64,000 bases of DNA, taken from assembly GCA_905221605.1 (NCBI GenBank), contig CAJNDS010001435.1, positions 270,001 through 334,000 on the forward strand. Direction: 5' to 3'. The translations under genes were made by a program, and so were the position numbers. A model generated the notes under the pieces. The model searched no databases, was not told the DNA's origin, and saw only the letters and a list, made by a program, of their open reading frames with translations. The DNA comes from Symbiodinium natans (lineage: Eukaryota; Sar; Dinophyceae; Suessiales; Symbiodiniaceae). Position 1 is the first letter of the stretch. Each line of letters begins with the position of its first letter. This document shows positions 31,052-41,100 of this stretch, piece after piece.

Positions 31052-31134
31052 CTGCCACACCGCCACACTCCAGCCACAAGGGCCCGACGTTGAGCAAGTA
31101 GGCCGCGGCGACGACCACGTCGAACATCATCGAA
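31052..31134 (-). CDS. Candidate membrane exon (minus)
   Basis: Acceptor CTTGTTCGGAG, reading SMMFDVVVAAAYLLNVGPLW then LECGGVA, donor CAG|GTTTGT. One likely transmembrane helix, GC-rich third positions. No family recognised. Other minus frames are also open but polar. Confidence 0.45.
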
Positions 31135-31359
31135 CTCCGAACAAGGTGAGGCTTTAACCCTACATCTTGAACTCCCCAACACCCCAATAAGTGTGCAAGC
31201 CCTGAGGGCCTGGGACTCTTGATGGCTTGGGGTCTGCAGGGCAAGGCTACAAACGCTCCTCATCTCTCAAGAACTTGGGAAGGCTTGCTTGCCAGCAAAA
31301 GGGGTAACCCTAAACAGTCAAGCCCAACCCCTTACCCCAAACCCAAAAAACCCGGACCA

Positions 31360-31860
31360 GGCTGAGGTTGAGTTTCCTGGGTTGATCTGCACGCCTCTGC
31401 GCGTGCCTTTGCGCCAAGGGTTACGGGTCCCACGTTCGGAGATCGATGAACTGGAGATGTTTAGGGCTTACGGCTTGCATGGAGGCTCGCGGAAGTACTA
31501 AGCAGGGTTATACAAGGTGCCTTTAAAAAAAGGGGCTCCCTATACTAGCCATAGTTCTTTCGTACGACACGCGAACATCAAGAGTAGGCTTAGCAGGCAG
31601 GGCAGTTTAGGACTTGTGCTGCAGGTCTCCCCCCTTGCTTACACCACTGCGGCCATGGATCTGGCTCTCTTCCACTTCAATGCAGCTGATGTTGGACCTT
31701 GGTGCTTAGAGATTGCATGGCTTGCCCTTGAGTCTACTTTAATGGTTCCCCTGAAACCTAAACCCCGAAACCCGCACGCTTGGACCCGAGGCTTGCGGCT
31801 TAGCTTTGTATGCTTTGAACGACCCGCAACCCAAAAAAGCTTAGAATCCTTATAGAGGAA
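31360..31860 (+). other. Open plus-strand stretches, possible exons
   Basis: Readings EVEFPGLICTPLRVPL (31,363-31,460) and YTTAAMDLALFHFNAADVGP (about 31,640-31,720) are protein-like, but splice ends and frame are uncertain. Confidence 0.28.
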
Positions 31861-31997
31861 TCGGACTCACAGCACAAGGAACCCTAAACCCAAAGGGCCT
31901 TACAAGGGAACCTAAACACCCCCCAACAAGGGGAATAAAAAGGGCCTGCTTTGGGTCCTCGACCCTAGAACCACCGAACCCCCCAAACTGCTAAGAA

Positions 31998-32033
31998 CCC
32001 CCCCCCCCCCCCCCCGCCCCCCCAAAAAAAAAA
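31998..32033. repeat. Poly(C)-poly(A) hinge
   Basis: About 26 C (one G) then 10 A. Confidence 0.95.
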
Positions 32034-32384
32034 CGTAACAAAAAAGATCTTCCTCATAAGGGTACTATAGGGCTTATAGGGGCTTAGGGTTTGAGGTTTA
32101 GGGTTTAGGGACTTGACACTTTTTGGGGGAGGTTCTGAAGTAAGTAGCAAAGCCAGGGGACAGAGTCCAGCGCTTGAAGTGCACCTCGTTGCATCCAGAG
32201 TTGCCATACATGGGCACCAACGCCTCAAGGACTGCCGGAAAGGAAATTGGGGGTTCAGGGTCTTTTGAGTTTCTGGTCTTCTGGTTTTTGAGGGGTTTGC
32301 GGGGGCGTTTAGGGTATAGGGTCTAACGGGGGGTTTAGGGTTTAGGGGTTTGAGGGGCTTAGGATTTAGAGTTTAAGGGGGGCA

Positions 32385-32790
32385 AGCCCTAAACCCTAAA
32401 CCCTAAACCCTAAACCCTGCTGCAGATTCTTGGGGGGGGGCTCGAGCTCGTCCCGAGCCATGAAAGCTGGAACCCTGAACCCCTCTCCCCCCTCGTAACC
32501 TTAAGGACGAACTGAGCTCAAAAAGGGCTTGGGTTTAGGTTTTAGGGTTTAGGGTTTAGGGTTTATTTTCTTAATAGAGATTATAGTCGGATAAGGTATA
32601 TGACCCCAAGTTGAGGGTTCATTTTGGTCCTCCAGGTATGCGGCCAAGCCGCAGCACAGACCACGCAGCCCAGGATACAGAACTTGAAGCCTCAGCCAAC
32701 CCCTGTGATCCGGTTTAGGGTTTAGGGTTTAGGGTTTAGGGTTTGGGGTTTGGGGTTTGGGGTTTGGGGTTTGGGGTTTAGGGTTTAATT
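32385..32790. repeat. CCCTAAA and TTTAGGG/TTTGGGG arrays around unique islands
   Basis: CCCTAAA 32,385-32,418; TTTAGGG 32,530-32,565; TTTAGGG to TTTGGGG (five units) 32,713-32,790. Confidence 0.9.
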
Positions 32791-33022
32791 AGGGTTTAGA
32801 GGGCAGGGATCAGAGTGAAGGGTGCTAGCTTCCGTTGTGCTAAGGGTTTCGGCATCCTGTGTTTCATTTTTGGGGTGTTTGGACTTTTGTTGTTTAGGTT
32901 GTCTACAGTACAACAAGCACCCTCAACACTAAATCCTGCCCTAAATCCTAAACCAGGCAGCCCACGGCCTGACGACAACAATTGGGATCTCGGACATAGG
33001 GCTCGCAGGGTACGAGCGCCGC

Positions 33023-33172
33023 CCTAAACCCCAAACCCGAAACCCGAAACCCTAAACCCTGAACCCTGAACCCTAAACCCTAAACCCTAAACCCTAAACC
33101 CTAAACCCTAAACCCTAAACCCTAAACCCGAAACCCGAAACCCGAAACCCGAAACCCGAAACCCGAAACCCT
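33023..33172 (-). repeat. CCCTAAA array with a CCCGAAA sub-block
   Basis: About 20 units; the last seven are CCCGAAA. Confidence 0.97.
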
Positions 33173-33198
33173 AGCCCGGGCCAAATCTCCGAAGCCAG

Positions 33199-33249
33199 GA
33201 GGCCCAGGTCAAGGAAGCGCACGACCACCACTCCATCCAGGCCTGGCAG
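33199..33249 (+). CDS. Candidate exon (plus), 17 codons
   Basis: CCGAAGCCAG acceptor, reading EAQVKEAHDHHSIQAWQ, donor CAG|GTTTCG. Multiple of three. Flanked by CCCTAAA/CCCGAAA on the left and a TTTAGGG array on the right. Confidence 0.42.
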
Positions 33250-33282
33250 GTTTCGAGTTTGAAGCAGAAGAATGTGGATATG

Positions 33283-33335
33283 GGTTTAGGGTTTAGGGTT
33301 TAGGGTTTAGGGTTTAGGGTTTAGGGTTTAGGGTT
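33283..33335 (+). repeat. TTTAGGG array
   Basis: Eight clean units, right partner of 33,023-33,172. Confidence 0.95.
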
Positions 33336-33339
33336 TCAA

Positions 33340-33640
33340 GTTTGAGGCCTCAAAGTATGGGTTTGTATGGGTTGGTATGGGTTCTACATTGGATTGTTCT
33401 CTTGGGTGTGTATAAGGTTTCATATGGGTTCATGCGGGTTTATTGGCGTTTATATGGGTTCATATGGGTTCATATTAGTTCATATGTGTTCAGTGTTCAG
33501 TTTTACGGGTTCATGTGAGTTTATGTATTGGGTTTATACTTTGGGCTTTTATATTGGGGTTTATGTGGGTTTATCTGGGTTTTTACGGTTGGGAGTTGAG
33601 GATTCAGATCACCATCCTCTAGCTACCGAAGGGCGATAAA
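33340..33640. repeat. GGGTTCATAT/GGGTTTAT-rich degenerate tract
   Basis: Imperfect repeats of ATGGGTTCAT and TGGGTTTAT. The plus-strand reading over it (rich in Gly, Tyr, Phe) is probably repeat translation. Confidence 0.6.
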
Positions 33641-34275
33641 CCCCACACCCTGAACCCTAAACCCAACCCAAACCCCACATAGACCCAAGAGTAACCTAGG
33701 AACAAAAGGCTGCCCTTTTTGGTCTAAAGGGTCTTAACAGGGGACCGGAAGCCTAAAAAAAGGAAATAAGGGCCTACTCTGGGTCCTAGCCGCCACGTCC
33801 CTCCGTTGGCCTGTCACGTCGAGCACGTTCTGATGCGACATTGCCAGCCTAGACACAGTGTTATCTGCGTCTGAATCCATCTGTTTTCCAAGCATAAGCA
33901 TACCTAAGCTACCTGAGTTCTTTTCAGTTCTATAGGGGATTATAGTGTCCCAAGTCCCAAAAAGTGTAAAGTGTACTCACTCAGCTACTAAGTGCCTGTG
34001 CCAAACGCATGGTTTTGCCCCACAGAGTGGCGATACAGCAGCTCATGCTACCAAAACCCGGTGCCTCACACACACACACACACGCACACCTCAGATATTT
34101 TCCCGAAATGCTAGGGGCACCTGTTTGGGTAGCTGTGGGCCACATGTTTAGGGTCCAGGAAAATGGGCGTACTTGCGAAAAATCCGCGCATGGATCCGGT
34201 TCGAGTCTGATACCAAAAAAGGCTAAAGATTCTATGGCCATGTCCCAAAATCGGGGCATCCCCCAAAATACCCCC

Positions 34276-34390
34276 AAATACAATCATCCCTATTATAGGC
34301 GCCCCCAAAAAGGGTACCCGCTATTTTCGCTGTACTACCCAAATACAATCATCCAGATTATAGGAACCCCCAAAAAGGGTACCCCAACTA
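34276..34390. repeat. 65-bp tandem duplication
   Basis: AAATACAATCATCC at 34,276 recurs at 34,341, each followed by ATTATAGG and CCCCCAAAAAGGGTACCC. Confidence 0.85.
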
Positions 34391-34609
34391 TGTCCGGAAA
34401 CCTCCCTATTAGGCCAGGGAGCTGCATCCATCCGAAAGGGAAGGCCAAGCTCTCCGCATCTTCCTGCAGCGCGTGGTGGAGTGCGGCGCAGGAATTCCGG
34501 AGGGATCAGGGTTTAGGGTTAGGGTCTAGGGTCTAGGGTCTAGTAGGGTTCAGGGTTTAGGGTTTAGGGTGGGTCAAGTGCTGCACCAGCGAAAGAAAGG
34601 TCAAGGAAC

Positions 34610-34699
34610 CCTAACACCCCCTAAGCCCCTTCAACCTCAAGACCCTAAAATCCTAAACCCCTTAGGCCCCTGAACCGTAAGACCCCTAAAACTCTACAC
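34610..34699. repeat. 48-bp minisatellite, left part
   Basis: CCCCTGAACCGTAAGACCCC-type units of the minisatellite that resumes at 44,836 on the other side of the retrotransposon. Confidence 0.7.
34695..34699. repeat. Target-site duplication (left), TACAC
   Basis: TACAC immediately before the left LTR equals TACAC immediately after the right LTR (44,836-44,840). Five bases is typical for Ty1/copia integrase. Confidence 0.93.
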
Positions 34700-34878
34700 T
34701 GTCAAAGATAGGGTCAATCTAAAGCTAACTGAAAAGCTGGGACACTCCGCACTTTTCCTGGGTTCGCTGCGGTGTGTGTCCTTGTTCGAGCCTGTCGTCG
34801 ACAAGACGTTCCGGGGCTCTGGTGTGCATTCCACATGCACCTGGTGCACAGCTTCCTGTACTGCGTAGATGTTTAACA
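34700..34878 (-). repeat. 3' LTR (179 bp)
   Basis: On the plus strand starts TGTCAAAGATAGG and ends ATGTTTAACA. No base difference was found against 44,657-44,835. Confidence 0.97.
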
Positions 34879-34888
34879 CCCCGCCTTC
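34879..34888 (-). other. Polypurine tract
   Basis: Minus-strand GAAGGCGGGG directly abuts the TG of the 3' LTR, the position of the plus-strand primer. It has one pyrimidine. Confidence 0.7.
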
Positions 34889-35141
34889 GAAGCTGGTGAA
34901 AGTCGTTCCTAGACTAAGCTAGCTTCAACTGTCGTGGGCTAAGTTGATTACTCGGATCATTTTCCTTTAGTCAACAAAAGCGAAAACAAAGTTCCTGAAA
35001 GTTGCCAGTAGAACGGATACTCCATCCTTTGTTCTGGCTTCCTTCTCATCTTGAAACTCACTCCTCACTGCTCGACTGAGCGCTGCTGATCCTTCCTCTG
35101 CTTTTCCTTGCTTCTCTTCTCATTCGCTTCTTTTCCTTCCT
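34889..35141 (-). other. Retrotransposon 3' untranslated region
   Basis: About 250 bp between the polyprotein stop and the polypurine tract. No conserved frame. Confidence 0.8.
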
Positions 35142-38100
35142 TCATCCTTTCACTTGCTTCTCCTGTTCCTTGCAGATCCTTCCTCCATCTTCATCTTCGC
35201 TGTCCTTGATCCACAAGTTCTGGTTCACGTCGTAGTAGAGCCATGCCTTTGTGGCCTGCACCCATTTCCACTGGAAATCTAATCCTTCGTAAGGAAAGAT
35301 CGCATACAGTTCCTGAGCTCCTTCACTTCCTCCAACTCTGAATTGGCTTCGATCCTGTGGGCCAATCGGCTTGTCCTTCTTCTTTCCTTCTCCTGTGCTT
35401 CCTTCACTGTCTGTGGCCTTCTTGAGCTCTTCCTGAAGCGAGATGATCTTCCTTTTGTCTGAGGCTTGCTGTTCCTTCATTCCTCTGACCAACTCACGAA
35501 GCTGGGCCATCTCAATCCTCAAACTTTCATTTTCATCTTCTTTTCCTTCTCTTGCTGCTGCCTCTTGCTTCTTCCTCTCTGCTTCTGCTGCTGCTGCCTC
35601 TCGTCTCTTCCTTTCTGCTTCTGCCGCTGCTGCTGCCTCTCGTCTCTTCCTGTCCTTTTCCTCTGCTGCTGCTGCTGCCTGCCTTTTCTTCCTTTCCTCT
35701 TCTGCTGCGGCTTCCTGCTTCTTCCTCTCTTCTTCTGCTGCGGCTTCCTGCTTCTTCCTCTCTTCTTCTGCTGCGGCTTCCTGCTTCTTTCTCTCCTCTG
35801 CTGCTGCTGCTTCCTGCTTCTTCCTTCCTTCTTCTGCTGCTGCTTCCTGCTTCTTCCTTTCCTCTTCTGCTGTGGCTTCCTGTCTTTTCCTTTCCTCTTC
35901 TGCTTCTTCCTTCTCCTTCCTGGCTTTCTCCTCGGCTTTCCTCTTCCTGATTCTCTCTCGCCTTTCGCGTTCCTTCTGCCACTTCTTCTCATCCTTCTCT
36001 ACCTGCTTCTCTGCTTCCTGCGTGGCTCCTTCTTCCTGTGGTGTAACTCCTGCTGCTTCAGCGACTGCTGCGCTTGCCTGCTTGTCAGAGCTGCTGCTCG
36101 CTCCTGTGGCTGTGTTCTTGGTGCTTCCTTTTCCTGGTCCTTTTCCTTTTCCTTCCTTTCCTTTCTGGTACTTGTAGACGTAGTCGACGCCAACTTCGAC
36201 CTTCTCGCCCGTGATCCTGTGCTGCTTGTACACCTTGCCATTCTCCACGTAGATCTTGTACTCGGTGTCGTCGTAGGGGTACGCAAAACCTTTTTCCTTT
36301 TCCTTCTCCTCTTCTTCTCTTTTCCTCAGCTCCTCATTCACTTTCCTGATCTTCTCTTTCCTCTCCTTTTCCTTCCTCTTTTCCTCCTGCGTTGATGTAG
36401 TAGACGCCGACGAAGATCTTGGTGTGGTAGAACTCGATCCTTCTTCTTCTTCTTTACTTCCTTCTTCTCCTCGACCATGTCCTGTTCTTCGTAGCTCTCT
36501 TTCCATCTCTGCTCCTCTTTCTTCTTCTTGAAGCTTCCACCAAATCATTCCTTTGATCTCTTCTTCTTCCTTCTCGTACTCGGCGATCTTGGTCTCCAAA
36601 GCTTCTATCCTTTCCTTCAAGTGCCTGAGCAACTCCACATCTCGCAGGTGTTGGTCCTCAATCTGTTCCTTGAGGCTTGCCTGTTCGCGACGCTGTTCTC
36701 TGAGCAACACGTTCGTGGTTCCTTGGGCTTCTTTCAACTGGTTCAACTGAGAGGTGAGCTCTCTGAACCAACGTTCCTTCTCGGAGGCACTCGGTTCCAT
36801 AGCTGCTACTTCCTTCTCTACAGCTACTGTCTCTTCCTTTTCAGGGTTCCTAAAACAGAGGTCCTTCACTCGAGGCATCGAGCTGCAAATGTTTCCTACT
36901 TCAAGCTGTTCCTGCAATCCTAATGCACATGCACTCGTGTCACTGCACATGCCGACATGTTCCTGCACAGTTCCTACACATGTACTGCACGACTGCAAAA
37001 GACATGTTCCTGAAGCTACTTCAACCTTTGAGCAACCTTCCAAACTTCCTGAAAGCAAAGAGAACAACAAAGCTGCAAATGCGAAGTTTCCTTTGGACTT
37101 GATTCTCTTGACTGTGGCCTTAGCTTGTTCCTGCTGTCGATGTTCTTGAAGCTCTTCAATTCCTACTGGTTGGTTTTGTTCGTCCTTGAAGCCTAGCCAA
37201 TGCATCAACAACTTAATGCGTTTTCCTGAAAGCGGCTTAGTTCCTATATCAGCAGTGTTATCCCTGGTACCTACCGGGTGGACACTAAGAATTCCTTGTT
37301 TGTGGAGATCCTGGAGAAAGAGGGTCCTAATCTGCAAATGTTTCACTCTTCCTACTCCCTGCCTGGTAATGATACCACGAGCAGCGGAAGAATCTAGATG
37401 CAAATGCACTACGCACTTCCTACAGGTGAGGAATTCTATCGCTTCCTTGAGCAACAAAGAGTCACTAGCTGAACTAGCTGCGGCGTAATATTCTGCCTCT
37501 CCAGAAGACAGAGAAATACTCCTTTGGGTCCTAGAGAATGCATAGATCAGTTGAGAATCCAGAAACACAGTTCCTGAACTTGTGCTGCGACGACTGTCTT
37601 TCTGTCCTGCCCAATCTGAATCGGAGTATACCTCCAACAAGTGATGTTCCTTGGGTTTGACTTGGGAAAAGTCATAGGTTCCGTTGCGAATGCTCTCGTT
37701 TAGGTTTGACATTCCTCGAGGTGTTTTCCTATACGTGCAATGGTAACCATCTGTCTTTGTCATGTACTGCACAACATGAATCAACTGCTTCTTAGCTGCA
37801 AATGTCGGCAATGACATCTTGGACGCTAAACCTCTTACTGCGAACTGCAGATCCGGCCTGTCCTGACAAACATATAGGAGGATTCCTACACACTTCCTAA
37901 ACGAAGCTGCTTGTTCCTGGTCAAGAGGGTTTGTGTTGTCTACTGCCTGGCTTTCCTGTGTGCACGGCGTCGGCTTTGATGCCTTTCCTGTCAACTTGAG
38001 TTCTTCACGAAGTTTTCCAAGATACTTTGGGTCACTGTGAATGTGAAGTTCATGATTGTGATACGAGTACTTCCTTTTGAGAAATCTCACCGTCTGAAGC

Positions 38101-41100
38101 GACTCGCCAATAGCAAGTTCCTGCGCGGTAAGAAACGGTCCTTCAATCTTCAGCTCGTACACTCGTCCTAGACTCTTTAGTACAGGGTCGACATGATGAC
38201 TCTTTCCTGCTGCTTGAATGTCATCAACATGAACCACAAGAATGCTTTTCCGTGAGTCTCGAAACAGAGTTGGACAAGCTACACTTCTCTCAAAGTCTTG
38301 TTCCTTAAGCGAATCACTAAAATGATCCGACCAAAGCAAAGCTGCGTCTCTCTGTCCTGGCAACACTCGGAGCAAGAGTAGTCCTTCCTGAAGACAAGAG
38401 GGATCAGTGTCCTGAAACAGCTCCACATATTCCTTCGGGAATTCACACGCTGTTCTAGTCCTTTGGGGTACTTGCAAAAACGCATCTTTGACGTCAATGC
38501 TGTAGACTGAAAACTCTTCCTGAAGAGCAATCACGGGGACTAACCTTGTGAGGCTTGCTGACGTGGCTGGTGAGAACACATCGCTTCTGTGTTCAGTTCC
38601 TTTAAATTCACGAGCCACTAGCCTAGCCCGTCTTTTCCAAGACCCTGACCTGAACCGCCAATCGAACACGAATTTGGTGGTGAGCCATTTTATGGGTTCC
38701 TGTTCACTCTCTTCTCTCTCATTCTCTCCATCGTCTCTCTTGCGCCAGCCAAGTTCCTCAAGCGGTTTCCTAACCAGTGCCTGCATTCCTGAAAGTCTCT
38801 CCATCTCGGTGATCATGGCCTCTCTGTCCTTGGTCTTGAGCTCTTCATCTGAAAGCTCTGGTGGTCCTGCGTCCTCATCGTTGAAAACTCTCTCTCTCTC
38901 CTCTTCGTCTTCTTCTTCTTCATCTCCTATATCTGAGTATGTGTCCTCCCAACAGATGTCGTCAAGTCCTGGCTCAGGGAGAGGTTCGTCGTTGTGCTCA
39001 AACACGCGTCCTGCGTTAAATGGTGGAAATTTCCTCTTCGGCGACTCGTCGGTCCTTGGGATTTTGGACGAAGTTCCTACGTCTTCATACTCATGCTTTC
39101 TGACTGCTGCCGGTGCTCTAGGCAACAAAAGTTCACTACCTTGACTCTCTTGCTTCTCTTGGTCAGTGCTCATGCTGTCACTACCTGCTTCATCAGATTC
39201 TGGTCCTCTGTTTTGCAGATGACTCAGCTGACTTGTAGGCGTTGCATCACTGCCTGCCTCATCAGGTCCTGGGTCTATCCATGCAGGTGCTGCAGGTTCT
39301 GCTTGCTGTTGTTCTTGTTCCTTTGCCTTCTTTGCCATTGCATGAAGGTTCGTGTTTCTTGGGGTGACTGTTCCTAACGGTTTTGGTGTACTCGCCCCGC
39401 CTGCGATGACAGGTGTCTGTATTCCAGGAGTAATGGCTCCAATGCCATGTTGATCTCCTAGAGGCTCCACCACTGTCACAGGCGCTGGTGTTCCTGAGGG
39501 GCCTGGTAGGTTCTTCCTAGGAACTACGCGAGTTGTGAGCGTCGTGTGCTTCACTTCCCAAGTGTGGATTCCTACACTAGTTAGTGCTTCCAGGTCAAAA
39601 TGATGGGGGCATCTCTTCACAGATCTACTGGTCTTGATGCCATCCATGTGCCACGTAATGAAGACGTTGTTGTCAGTCTTTCCTAAGAAAACTCCTCTCA
39701 GCCATTGAGGGTCACCTTTCTTGACATTGACGCCAGTCCTGTTCGCCAAGACCATCAAACTCTCACCAAACTGGCAAAGTGTTCCTTCATAAGGTCTTCC
39801 TGCAACAAACTCATAAGGTGTCATACCAGTAGCACTGTGTCTGTGGTACCTATTCAGAATCCAAGCTGCATGCCTGAATGCCCAACTGAACAAGGGGTGA
39901 GTATGTGCTATCAACACCTTTGCCTGTTCCTGCAAACCTTGAATCAACGTGAGGGCTTGCCTACGCACAGTTTGAATTGCACGCTCTGCCATGCCATTGG
40001 TTTCCTTCTGGCCTGAAACTGCATCTTGAAGGGTTGTTCCTAGTCCTAGAGCTGACCTTTGTTTCAGGATGATCTGCTTGAGCTTCTTCATGGTTCCTTC
40101 ATTGTCTGCCTTCAAATTGATAGTCTGGTACTGAAGCTGAGTGCTCATGTACGTAACGCCTTCGCCAATGTGCTCGATCAAACCTTTTCCTTTGGTTGCA
40201 GTTGGAATGCAAGCAATGCTCCTACTCCAAGAGTCAATGCAAACCAAGCTGACTGCCGTCGGGGCTTCATCATGACTTGTTCCTGTAAAACAGAAATCCA
40301 TACACAATGTGGGTCTAGACGATCGTTCCTTCTCAGGGCTTTGAGTTGGATGTGGCGACTCTTTTCCTTTGCACGCAACACATACTGGACACCAAGTGGC
40401 ATACGGTAAATGTGTCAAATTGTGTACCTCAACTTCTTCAGGTTTGGGCATGACTTGGTCCTTGAGCGGTTGTGGAATGGCATATTCCTGGTACTTCTTC
40501 TGAGCAGTGTTGAGTCCTAACCGTCTCTCATCTTCCATGATCTTCCTACTGAGCCTTCTAAGGAGGTCCTGTTTTGAGCCATTCTTAGACACTCCAAGTT
40601 CTGTACACAATTCCTTGAGGATCTTCAGGCTGTTCTGCTGGTTGTACTCATGACCATCATAAATGAACGTAAGTTCTCCATGAAGTTCATACCTGTGTGC
40701 AGGGGCCTGTGGTTCCTGTTCGTCAATCTCCATGCTTTCATTCTCCGGGACTGTTTTGAGCCTTTGTTCCTGTTGTTGGGCCTTTGAACCATCTACTGGG
40801 TAGACCAACCTGAACTTAGACTGTCCTGTCCATGATCTCACTCCGAAAGGTGATGAGAACTCGTCATACTCATCTGCAACCCATGGCATCTTGTCCTCAA
40901 AGAACTCATGGTTCACTGGGTCCTCTCCGTAGGTGGATCTCTCGTTCTGGAGGTTCTCACGCTCTACGGGAATGTCCTTCAAGTCGAGCGGATGAAAACG
41001 TGTCTTCCTGGGCGTGTGGTGGTACCTGATCAGTTCAGTTCCATCCTTGCTAAGAGACCACTTATCATCAGTGTACTCTTCAAATGTACGTCTGTCTTCC

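Noticed and set aside
34140-34215. Possible tRNA because of GGTTCGAGTCT
   Set aside because: No cloverleaf arms or A-box could be drawn around it.
34694-34879. A 61-codon reading in each LTR
   Set aside because: It lies within the LTR, has no known counterpart and its last codons depend on flanking sequence.
35142-36100. An envelope gene in the copia C-terminus
   Set aside because: No signal peptide, glycosylated ectodomain or fusion-like segment; the region is a charged coiled coil.
35443-36395. Plus-strand frames of 132-309 codons
   Set aside because: Antisense shadows of the C-terminal coiled-coil part of the retrotransposon ORF.
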